From the NCBI GenBank assembly GCA_965247295.1, contig CBDFGQ010000006.1, forward strand, positions 372,001 through 436,000: a stretch of 64,000 nucleotides of DNA, given 5' to 3'. The notes beneath the pieces are model-generated. The model was given only the letters and a program-made list of their open reading frames with translations, ran no database searches and had not been told where the DNA came from. Positions 1 through 7,258 of this stretch are shown here, in pieces. The translations under genes and the position numbers were made by a program. Each line of letters opens with the position of its first letter. Positions within the stretch are counted from its first letter, which is position 1. This DNA comes from CBDFGQ01 sp965247295 (GTDB lineage: Bacteria; Chloroflexota; Dehalococcoidia; Lucifugimonadales; JAGWBF01).

Positions 1-679
1 GGCCGATGGCTTTACCAAAGTCCTGGATGGCCCCACGATATTCTTCCAGCCCGAAATGGGCGAACCCCCGGTTGCTGTAGGCCTCGTCGAACTCAGGGTC
101 CAGGCGGATGGCCGTGTCTAGGTCCTCGCTGGCCCTCTGGTACCAGCCGAGGTTGATGTAAACGAAGCCCCGATTGTTGTAGGCCAAGGCAGACTGCGAG
201 TCTAGGCGGATGGCATCATCAAAGTCCTGGATGGCCCCCTGATAATGTTCCAGCTCAGAGTAGGCAAGGCCCCGGTTGTTGTAGGCCAGGGCATAACCTG
301 ATTTGAGGCGTATGGCTTCACCAAAGTCCTGTATGGCTCCACGATATTCTTTCAGACGAAGGTAGGCGAAGCCCCGGTTGTTGTAGGCCTCGGCAAACTC
401 AGGGTCCAGGCCGATGGCCATGTCTAGGTCCTCGCTGGCCCTCTGGTACTGACCCAGGCTGATGTAGACGAAGCCCCGGTTGTTGTACGCCTCGGCAAAT
501 TGGGGCTTTAGACCGATGGCCTGGTCGTATTCAACCAAGGCCCCTTCCAGGTATCCCTGCGCCTCAAGCTCCACGCCGGCGATGTAGTGCTTCTCCGCCT
601 CACCAGACCCGCCACAGCCTGATAGCAGTGACGCCACCGGTAGAAGAAGTAGCAATGTCAGAAGAAACGGTGCTCTCAA
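1..679 (-). CDS. TPR-repeat lipoprotein (3' end outside window)
   Basis: The minus strand is open from about 679 to the window edge, so the C-terminus is missing. The proposed TTG start gives a hydrophobic signal (RAPFLLTLLLLLPVASLLSGCGG) ending in a lipobox-like LLSGC, so an exported lipoprotein is likely. After residue 30 come back-to-back 34-residue tetratricopeptide repeats of the form AEAYNNRGFVYISLGQYQ, DLDMAIGLDPEF, at least six of them. At DNA level they are near-identical 102-bp units. An AAAGGG sits about 12 bases before the TTG; another in-frame TTG lies further upstream. TPR proteins of this sort act as scaffolds for protein-protein contacts at the envelope; the partner is not known. 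Repeat count may be wrong if the assembly collapsed units. Confidence 0.8.
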   Translation of the reverse strand, partial: MRAPFLLTLLLLLPVASLLSGCGGSGEAEKHYIAGVELEAQGYLEGALVEYDQAIGLKPQFAEAYNNRGFVYISLGQYQRASEDLDMAIGLDPEFAEAYNNRGFAYLRLKEYRGAIQDFGEAIRLKSGYALAYNNRGLAYSELEHYQGAIQDFDDAIRLDSQSALAYNNRGFVYINLGWYQRASEDLDTAIRLDPEFDEAYSNRGFAHFGLEEYRGAIQDFGKAIG

Positions 680-992
680 ACCAGAATCATTCCCTTTGTG
701 GTGGGTCAATGCGCTGGAGGGGTTTCCACCCGCTTCCCCCGCAAATTGACGGGCCTCCCCAACGGCGTGATAATTGTACCAGATTTGGCATGTCTGCTTA
801 AGACCGATTCGCAACAGCAAGCAGAATGTATCTTCTGAGCACCTGCGAGCCCTGGTGACCTCGAAGAGGGCCACATGGTAAAGGATACGGCCTGCTATCG
901 GCCCGTCGGGGGGGAAGAGGCGGGCGCAGGGGAATACCTCGGGTGGTCGGGCGCCGGTACGAGTAGCTGCCACCCGAAGAGGAGCTGAACGT

Positions 993-1565
993 ATGTCGTG
1001 GATAAGAGAAGAAGAGGTGGGACTGGCCAGCGTTATAAGCGTGATGTCGATCAATCACAAGGCCATGGAGGCGGTGCGGAACCTTAACCAGGCTGTGAGC
1101 TTCGGGGCCTCTCACCTTACCAGGGTAGAGGAGGAAGCCATCGCCACTACGGTCTCCGTGGTCAACAGATGCCGGTATTGAACGGTGGCTCACGGAGAGT
1201 TGCTCCGTCAGCATTCGGGAGACCCTGAGCTTGCCAGCCACGTGATGCACGACCATACCAGGGCGGAACTCGACCCAAAGATGCGAGGTATGCTGGACTT
1301 CGCGGTAAAGCTGACCCGTGAGCCGGCCTCCATGCAGGAGTCCGACGTGCAGGACCTCCGGTCCGTGGGACTCAGCGACGAGCAGATATTGTCTGTCACC
1401 CTGATTACGAGCCTGTTCAATTTCATGACTCGACTTGCGGACGGGCTTGGCGTAGAGGTGCCCCAGGACCGGCAGAGGACCGTCGAGGGGTGGCTCACCG
1501 GCCCGGCCGCGGGGCAGGAGTGGCTGCTGAGGCCGAAAGGTGGTGTGGAACCTTTACCCACGTAG
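993..1565 (+). CDS. AhpD-like (carboxymuconolactone decarboxylase family) protein, candidate selenoprotein
   Basis: Two open segments, 993-1178 and 1182-1565, lie in one frame and are separated only by TGA at 1179-1181. Read through, they give a 190-residue protein of the peroxidase-related AhpD/CMD family. The family active site is C-x2-C-x3-H, usually within NRCxYCxxxHG. Here it reads N-R-C60-R-Y-(TGA63)-T-V-A-H67-G-E, so the stop falls exactly on the second catalytic Cys. Similarity to the family continues across it, with LDFAVKLTREPAS and NFMTRLADGLGVE downstream. A hairpin suited to Sec insertion follows the TGA (separate entry). GAGGAG lies 8 bases before the ATG. The N-terminus is about 20 residues shorter than I would expect. 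The likely role is thiol/selenol-dependent peroxide reduction in the cytoplasm. The alternative is a nonsense mutation, which matters because other genes here are damaged. No sel genes are in the window. Confidence 0.65.
1188..1212 (+). promoter_or_regulatory. SECIS-like hairpin just downstream of the in-frame UGA
   Basis: ACGGAG (1192-1197) pairs perfectly with CTCCGT (1203-1208) around the five-base loop AGTTG (1198-1202). After a C-C mismatch the stem continues with GCT (1188-1190) against AGC (1210-1212). The loop has G as its second base, about 17 nt after the UGA. The bacterial SECIS model asks for a small apical loop with G in its first two positions, 16-37 nt from the UGA, so the geometry fits. 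Chance hairpins occur in GC-rich coding DNA, so this supports but does not prove Sec insertion. Confidence 0.5.
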
Positions 1566-1654
1566 GACCGGTGCCCGAGAAAGCTTTTCTGGGACCAAGC
1601 TCGCGATGGTGGGCGACGGTGGAGTCTACCGATTAATTCGAAAGGAACGAAGAT

Positions 1655-2128
1655 ATGCAACAGGACCACGAGCGTTTTATGCGGATCGCCCTGGAGGAAG
1701 CGGCCAGGGGAGGGGCTGAAGGCAACCGCGCGGTGGGCTCGGTGATCGTCCGGGACGGCGCGGTGTTGGCCCGAGGAAGGAACCTTGCCCACACGAATCA
1801 CGACCCAACGGCGCACGCCGAGACGGTGGCCCTGCGAGCGGCTGGGGTCGCCCTCGGCCACACCGACCTGTCGGGGTACAATCTTTATACCACCATAGAA
1901 CCCTGCATCATGTGCTGTGGCGCAATCATGGTCAGCGGAATCAGTGTACTGGTTATGGGTGGCCGGAATGCGCCATCAGAGGGCCGTTACGGTGACTACA
2001 GGGTGGAACGGCTCCTGGAGATGGCCAAGTGGGGAGAGAAGCTGGCGGTGGTCGCGGGCGTCCTGCCACAGGAGTGCCTTGCCATGCGGGATGACTGGCT
2101 GGCGAAGAACAAGGGACCGTATCGCTGA
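1655..2128 (+). CDS. Nucleoside/cytidine deaminase-family zinc hydrolase
   Basis: The 157-residue protein has both zinc signatures of the cytidine deaminase fold: H-A-E near residue 54 (zinc His and catalytic Glu) and P-C-I-M-C-C near residue 83. The second pattern, PCxMCxGAI, is typical of the COG0590 group (tRNA adenosine, guanine and other nucleoside deaminases). The fold predicts hydrolytic removal of an exocyclic amine from a nucleobase; the substrate cannot be read from sequence. GAAAGGAACGAAG precedes the ATG. The first 20 residues (HERFMRIALEEAARG) match the usual start of the family. It follows the AhpD-like gene by 90 bases on the same strand, possibly in one transcript. TadA is less likely because the C-terminal half diverges. 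Confidence 0.85.
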   Translation: MQQDHERFMRIALEEAARGGAEGNRAVGSVIVRDGAVLARGRNLAHTNHDPTAHAETVALRAAGVALGHTDLSGYNLYTTIEPCIMCCGAIMVSGISVLVMGGRNAPSEGRYGDYRVERLLEMAKWGEKLAVVAGVLPQECLAMRDDWLAKNKGPYR

Positions 2129-2296
2129 GGACTGTGGGGAAACTCCGAGGGGATGGCGGGTAAACCCCACGGGCGACCAACCAGCCGATGAAAAATGGGG
2201 TGTGGAGGTTTATCAGCACCCTGCCGGCCGGAGCAACGGGCCTGGTAGGCAGTAGGGGGGCCCGGGCCGGTAAAATCGGCAAGGGGGAGGGCGGCC

Positions 2297-4045
2297 ATGG
2301 CGACGGTACAAGTACAACGGAACGCCCACGTTCAGGTCTGTTCGATGGAGGACCTCGAACGAACGGGGTCCAAGGTCGTCTCGGTTGGTGGGAGGACCGT
2401 GCTTGTCCTCCTGGACCAGGGGAAGCTGTACGCGCTGGACAACCGTTGCCCTCACATGGGGTTCCCCCTTCAACGGGGCACGGTGAGGGACGGAATACTG
2501 ACATGCCACTGGCATCACGCCAAGTTCGATCTGTCGGGAGGCTGCACCTTCGATCCCTTCGCCGACGACGTGCCCTGCTTCTACGTGGAGTCCCGGGACG
2601 GATGGGTCTGGCTGGACCCTACGCCCATCGAGGAGGAGCGCCACGGCCACTGGGTCAGAAAGCTGGATGAAGGCCTGAAGCAGAACATCCGGCTGGTCCA
2701 GGGCAAGAGCGTCATCGGCCTTGACGCCATCGGGGCGACGGGGGAGATACTGGAGAGAACGGCCCTCTTCGGGCTACGCAACAGAGCCGATGGGTGGACC
2801 GCCGGCCTCTCCATCTTGACGGCCATGGCAAACGTTCTGCCCTCACTCGATCGCGCGGACAGACCCTTGGCCCTTTACCACGGTGCGGTCCACGTAGCGA
2901 GGAATACGGCCGATGAGCCCCCCAACTTCGATCTAGAGCCCCTGGACACTTCGGAGACCCGGCCGGAGCGGTACCTCGACTGGTTCCGGCGCTTCGTGGA
3001 CCTGAGGTCGCCGCAGGCGGCGGAGCGCACCCTTCGCACCGCCATCCGAGTGGGCCTGCCTCCCAAGACGATAGCGGACATGATCTTCACCGCCTGCACC
3101 GACCACCTATATCTAGGGGTGGTCCACTCCCTGGACTTTGCCAACAAGGCCTTTGAGCTGTTAGACCACGTCGGCTGGGAGCACGCCGAGGAAGTACTGC
3201 CCTCGCTGATACCCAAGGGTAACATGGTGGAGGCCCCCCGCATGGAGGAGACAACTGCCTGGCGGCATCCGGTGGAACTGGCCTCCCTCCTGTCAGACGT
3301 TTATGGGGAGCTGGACGACATGATCGCCAGGGGCGCCGGCCGCCTGAGAGACTGGAACGGCCACCAGGACCTCGCCGAGATGGTCCTGGACGCGGAACCA
3401 GCAGAAACGCTTACACGGATGTCGACCCTCGTGAGGGAAGGAGTGCCCCTGACCGAGCTGTCCGCGTCGGTGGCCTACGCTGCCGCACGTAGGCCGGTGC
3501 ACTTCCGCGTGACCAACGAGTTTCCCGACTGGGACACCGTACACCACACCTTCACTTATACCAACGCCGTAGACCAGGCGATGAGGCGGGCCCCCTCAAA
3601 CCTGCTGGCCAGGGGCATATTCGACGGGGCGATGTCCGTGTACCTGGAGCGCTTCCTCAACGTGCCCAAGCAGCCCTTTCCCCCGCCGTCTGGGAGCAGG
3701 CCGACTCGGGAGGACCTCCTGCGGGCCTTCGACGGGCAGGGCCAGGTAGATGAGACGGGGCAAATCGTAACCGACATGATCGCCACGGGCCAGGAGGATG
3801 ATGTGGTTCGTGCCATGGGGCATGCGCTGCTACGGGAGGACGCCGAGTTCCACAGCTTCCAGATCTATGAAGCGGGTCTGAGACAGTACCAGAATTTCGC
3901 CGGCCGGTCCGTGGGTGCCCACATACTCCTGGGCGTGGCACGGTTCCTCGCGGCCCACACCCCCACGGTGAGGGCGGTGGGCCAGACGTACAACATCGCC
4001 TCACGGCTGTTGAGGGGAGACAGCCTCCACGGCGAAGACGAGTAG
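2297..4045 (+). CDS. Rieske [2Fe-2S] domain fused to a large uncharacterised C-terminal region
   Basis: Residues 10-105 form a Rieske ferredoxin-like domain with C-P-H near residue 52 and C-H-W-H near residue 71, the two Cys and two His that hold the 2Fe-2S cluster. The next 450 or so residues form an all-alpha-looking region rich in His and Trp (YHGAVH, TACTDHLYLGVVHSLDF, LLDHVGWEHAEEVL, FTYTNAVDQAM) that I cannot assign to a family. No signal peptide is seen, so the protein is probably cytoplasmic. The architecture suggests an oxidoreductase in which the Rieske domain feeds electrons to a site in the C-terminal part; that is inference. GGGAGGGCGGCC lies before the ATG. It may be cotranscribed with the deaminase 170 bases upstream. 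Confidence 0.8.
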   Translation: MATVQVQRNAHVQVCSMEDLERTGSKVVSVGGRTVLVLLDQGKLYALDNRCPHMGFPLQRGTVRDGILTCHWHHAKFDLSGGCTFDPFADDVPCFYVESRDGWVWLDPTPIEEERHGHWVRKLDEGLKQNIRLVQGKSVIGLDAIGATGEILERTALFGLRNRADGWTAGLSILTAMANVLPSLDRADRPLALYHGAVHVARNTADEPPNFDLEPLDTSETRPERYLDWFRRFVDLRSPQAAERTLRTAIRVGLPPKTIADMIFTACTDHLYLGVVHSLDFANKAFELLDHVGWEHAEEVLPSLIPKGNMVEAPRMEETTAWRHPVELASLLSDVYGELDDMIARGAGRLRDWNGHQDLAEMVLDAEPAETLTRMSTLVREGVPLTELSASVAYAAARRPVHFRVTNEFPDWDTVHHTFTYTNAVDQAMRRAPSNLLARGIFDGAMSVYLERFLNVPKQPFPPPSGSRPTREDLLRAFDGQGQVDETGQIVTDMIATGQEDDVVRAMGHALLREDAEFHSFQIYEAGLRQYQNFAGRSVGAHILLGVARFLAAHTPTVRAVGQTYNIASRLLRGDSLHGEDE

Positions 4046-4092
4046 AGGGCCACGGCATTGGACGTCAGCGCCTGGGAGCGGGAGCTGATCGC

Positions 4093-4815
4093 TTACGCCA
4101 GACGCTTCTCTGATGCGCTCTTCCGCCTGGCGTACGCATCCAGGCCATCTGTGACGGCCCGGTAGACGGAGTTGGCCACCAGCCAGCCCACCAAAGTGGC
4201 CGAGCCGGCGTACCTGAAGTGGCGCCCCCGCCCGGTGTGTCCCACGACTGTGACGTCGGTGACTGTGCCGGTCACGAGGTTGCCCTCCCTTGTCTTTACC
4301 CCGGCCTCAACCAGGGCGAGGGTCTTGGCTTCTGTGGCCATCGTGGATGCCCGTACAAGAGCGCCGGCGGGCAGGTTGGCGTCCGCCAGGACCACTATGT
4401 TGATGGTGGCCGGACTGAGCGCCTGCTCGCCTTCCATGTCGTCACGCAGATCGCCGTAGTTGTGGACGTTCTTCTCGGCAGGGCTGGAGCTGCTGGTGAT
4501 GCCCACGGTGGCCAGGGCAGTCACCCTCACTTCCCCCTCCTCCAACGTACTTACAGATAGGTCCCGGTGGTCAACCGCCGTAAGCAGGCCGATGAAGGTC
4601 TCCCCCTCCGGCACACCTAGCCGACCCGCCCGCTCCCGTAGGTTGGCCTCGAGGTTATCGAATCCGGCGTGCGCATTTACCTGCTGGCTCAAGACCCACC
4701 TCGCCTCCACCAAGCCTTCGCCCAGAGGCGCAGATGAGAGGAAGAGGATGGGGTGCTCCATACGAAGGACGTAATGGTCATCGCCCCGGTCTAGGAAGGC
4801 TCCGGGGAAGTCCAT
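4093..4815 (-). CDS. cbiZ: Adenosylcobinamide amidohydrolase
   Basis: The protein matches the CbiZ family along its length (about 240 residues): early FLSSAPLGEG, central TALATVGITSSSSPAEK, then INIVVLADANLPAGALVRA and TEAKTLALVEAGV, and near the end GTVTDVTVVGHTGRG. CbiZ removes the aminopropanol arm of adenosylcobinamide to give adenosylcobyric acid, letting a cell salvage and remodel cobamides. The ATG at 4815 has AGGGAG upstream. An alternative GTG at 4839 shares one base with the stop of the alcohol dehydrogenase gene (TAGTG) and has GGAGGGG in front, so translational coupling is likely whichever start is used. A B12-binding radical SAM protein at the far end of the window is a possible cobamide user. 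Confidence 0.85.
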   Translation of the reverse strand: MDFPGAFLDRGDDHYVLRMEHPILFLSSAPLGEGLVEARWVLSQQVNAHAGFDNLEANLRERAGRLGVPEGETFIGLLTAVDHRDLSVSTLEEGEVRVTALATVGITSSSSPAEKNVHNYGDLRDDMEGEQALSPATINIVVLADANLPAGALVRASTMATEAKTLALVEAGVKTREGNLVTGTVTDVTVVGHTGRGRHFRYAGSATLVGWLVANSVYRAVTDGLDAYARRKSASEKRLA

Positions 4816-4838
4816 GGGTACGAACTCCCTGGAACCCA

Positions 4839-5981
4839 CTATAGCAACCCCTCCAGGATTTGGCCCGCGTCGTCTCTGGTTATGGGCCTGGGCAGCATGG
4901 CCGTGCGCTCCCATGGAACATGGTCCAGCACCTGGTCCAGGTCCTGGGAGGTAACTCCCAGCTGGCCCAGGCGAGTATGAAGGCCACAGCTGGACATCAG
5001 TCGAGTGAGCCCATCCTGTGCCTCCTCCAGGCCGCTTACCCCCAGGGCCTCCCACAGGGCGGGCAGCTTATCGGGGATTGCCTCCGCATTCCACGCCAAA
5101 AAGGAGGGAAGGGTTATCCCTACCGCCTGGCCGTGGGCCGCACCCCAGAACAGGGTGAGGGGCCGGGAGAAGGCGTGGCAAACGTTGGGCCGGCTGTTTG
5201 TATAGCCCACTCCTGACATGGTCGCCGCCAGAGCACAGTTCGTGCGGGCGCCCGTGTCCGCGTTGCGGCAGGAGACCTCCAGGTTTTGGGAATAGAGGCG
5301 TATTACCCTCAGGGCCAAGGCGTCAGTCATGGGCTGGGCCTCTCGCGACCAGTACGACTCGAAGGCGCTGCTGAAGGCGTCCATCCCGGTAGCAGCGGCA
5401 AGCTCCCCCGGCATGGACAGCGCCAGGTCCGGGTCTACAAGGGCAACCCTGGAAAACATGAGCGGGTGGTTGACGGCGTAGGAGACCTTCTCCTCCATCT
5501 GCCATAGGGCGGCGCCAGAGGTAACCTCGCTGCTGCTTCCCGATGTGGTGGGCACCGCGATGAACGGCAGGCCCCGCTGGCTTAAATGGCGGTGTCGATT
5601 ACCGTAGTCCACGGAGGGACCCGGGTTTGCCGTTAAAACGGCCACCAGTTTCCCGAGGTCCAGAGCGCTGCCACCCCCTACAGCTACCACCACGTCGGGC
5701 GCCAGCGATCGGCAAGCCTCTACAGCCTGGTCGACTAACTCTGGAGAGGGAAAGGGCAGGGCACCGTCGTAATGGGTCACCCTATGGCAGGATAAGTCCG
5801 CAAGGATGCCCTCAAGCGCACCTTGGGCCCTCAGGCTATGCCGTCCGGTCACCAGGAATATCGAGGCATCGGCGCCGCCCACATCTTCAACGAGCTCAGG
5901 CAGGCGGGCCAGGGAGCCGGCGCCAAAGATGATCCTGGTAGGGGCGTAAAAGTTGAAGTCGGTAGGGGAGTAGCTATTCAA
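4839..5981 (-). CDS. Iron-containing alcohol dehydrogenase (group III)
   Basis: The 380-residue protein is full length for the Fe-ADH family. It opens with FNFYAPTRIIFGAGSLARLP, has the nucleotide-binding GGGSALDLGKLVAV near residue 100 and FIAVPTTSGSSSEVT near 140. Metal-ligand positions show as GMDAFSSAFESYWS and two His in NVCHAFSRPLTLFWGAAHG. It should oxidise or reduce a small alcohol/aldehyde with NAD(P) in the cytoplasm; the substrate is not evident. Its stop overlaps the possible GTG start of cbiZ, so the two form an operon. I do not see why an alcohol dehydrogenase would be coupled to cobinamide salvage, unless it acts on aminopropanol-derived or B12-dependent diol metabolism (speculation). 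Confidence 0.88.
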   Translation of the reverse strand: MNSYSPTDFNFYAPTRIIFGAGSLARLPELVEDVGGADASIFLVTGRHSLRAQGALEGILADLSCHRVTHYDGALPFPSPELVDQAVEACRSLAPDVVVAVGGGSALDLGKLVAVLTANPGPSVDYGNRHRHLSQRGLPFIAVPTTSGSSSEVTSGAALWQMEEKVSYAVNHPLMFSRVALVDPDLALSMPGELAAATGMDAFSSAFESYWSREAQPMTDALALRVIRLYSQNLEVSCRNADTGARTNCALAATMSGVGYTNSRPNVCHAFSRPLTLFWGAAHGQAVGITLPSFLAWNAEAIPDKLPALWEALGVSGLEEAQDGLTRLMSSCGLHTRLGQLGVTSQDLDQVLDHVPWERTAMLPRPITRDDAGQILEGLL

Positions 5982-6059
5982 CTCAAGGACCTGTATGCAG
6001 GGCTACGCGTCGGCAGCGAGGGACGAGGCCGTTAACTCAAACTACAGGGCGTTCCGGAA

Positions 6060-6242
6060 GTGCGTCTAGGTGGGCCTTCTACACTGCCCGACAATACTGG
6101 ACTCGATATCGCAGAAATCCAGGCCATCATCCTGTGCCACGGCCGTCCGGACGACGCCATAGAGGCCACCTTGGCGCACCGGATGCCCTATTTGGCACTA
6201 CCCTTGTGCTCCGCTGCCGCCTCCGGGGCACCATATAGATAG
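6060..6242 (+). pseudogene. Possible scrap of a metallo-beta-lactamase-fold protein
   Basis: A 60-residue open stretch contains TGLDIAEIQAIILCHGRPDD, resembling the segment around HxHxDH in metallo-beta-lactamase proteins (typically LDxxDIxAVxLSHxHxDH). Here the histidines are largely lost (HGRPDD) and nothing similar follows. It lies in the 356-base gap between the alcohol dehydrogenase and a small membrane protein. A chance resemblance is quite possible; the rest of the gap shows nothing I can identify. Confidence 0.25.
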
Positions 6243-6337
6243 GCACTCGAACCCTTACGGGTCGTCCAACATGCTTTCAGTGCACCCTCAAGGCAGGTAC
6301 GGCGGCCAGAGCTGGGTGGCAAACTAATATCGAGTGC

Positions 6338-6553
6338 TTAACCGTCGCTCTTCCGACTGGACTGGAAGTACCCGTCAGCCAGAAAGGCGATTCCTATAAG
6401 GGTTCCCAGTATGCCGCCCGTGAACCAGCCGTTGACACCCAGTTTCCAGTCGTTATCTGACAGGCCTGCCACGAGGCCTATCACCCCGCAAACTAGAGCT
6501 CCGAAAACTATCATCAGGGCCACTGCCCTCTGCACCTTTGTCATCATATCCAT
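6338..6553 (-). CDS. Small two-helix membrane protein
   Basis: The 71-residue protein has two hydrophobic helices, VALMIVFGALVCGVIGLVAG (about residues 11-30) and FTGGILGTLIGIAFLADGYF (about 44-63), separated by a short polar loop (SDNDWKLGVNGW). The tail is charged. AGGAGGATTGCT directly precedes the ATG, a strong ribosome site, so the gene is probably real although I know no family for it. It stands alone, transcribed away from the DUF4012 gene. Confidence 0.6.
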   Translation of the reverse strand: MDMMTKVQRAVALMIVFGALVCGVIGLVAGLSDNDWKLGVNGWFTGGILGTLIGIAFLADGYFQSSRKSDG

Positions 6554-7258
6554 AGCAATCCTCCTCTTGGAGCGGATACGCCCTCAGCACAGGGTAAAGA
6601 TACACCATCCCCGCGTTCTCGGCAACGCCACGAGTTTCCTGTTATGCGTAATTTTACAACCTCCCCTCCCCTCAACCGGTGCCACAAGCCTGAGCGGTGG
6701 ATTTCATCCAACCCCATCGAGCCACACGACCGGCCTCCGCCCGGTGGTATCGCCTCGTGTCCCCCTTCGAGGTGCCGTCAGACGCGGAATTGACATTCAA
6801 ATGTACCTCAACGTAAGCTGAGTCCAGGAGCATGGTACTCTAACAAGGAGCGAAATGTCCCGGGAGGGTATGTGATTGGGAGTAAATCCAGTGCCGCCAG
6901 CCAAGGACGTAGAATGATTCGGATGCCCGTGATCTGGGCCCCGCGTCGGTATTTTGCGGAGGCAAACATCAAAAGGCCCTTGCGCCGGCTGCGGTCTGGC
7001 GAGAGCAGGCCAGAAAATGCGGATGGCCCCCGTTGCTGAATCGTGGGAAATCGGCGCTGGCGGAGGTCGCGGAGTGGTGGGCGGCGTTCAGGTCGGCACG
7101 CGGGCGGGCGCTCAGGGCTCGTATGAGCATGCTGCGGACCCAGCTTCTGGGCTGGTGGCCGCAGCTATGGGCCGTACAACGGCTCCTGGCCAGAGCACGC
7201 ACCCTAGCGCACTACGGCCGGCTCGTGTCATGGTGGACCGCCTTTAGCCGCGGAGCGG
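6554..7258. other. Long stretch without a confident gene, upstream of the DUF4012 gene
   Basis: About 700 bases. There is an AAGGAGC ribosome-site-like sequence at 6847 followed by only a six-codon frame. From about 7033 a plus-strand frame different from that of the DUF4012 gene stays open to 7368. It encodes a basic, Trp/Arg-rich segment (RTQLLGWWPQLWAVQRLLAR) that could be the true N-terminus of that gene if a further frameshift lies near 7245. No RNA gene or repeat seen. Confidence 0.4.

Noticed and set aside
1..560. CRISPR-like direct repeats at the window start
   Set aside because: The 102-bp periodicity encodes 34-residue TPR units without spacers.
6791..6820. Promoter TTGACA with TAAGCT ahead of the DUF4012 gene
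   Set aside because: Only three of six -10 bases match with an 18-base spacer, and it lies over 400 bases from the supposed start.
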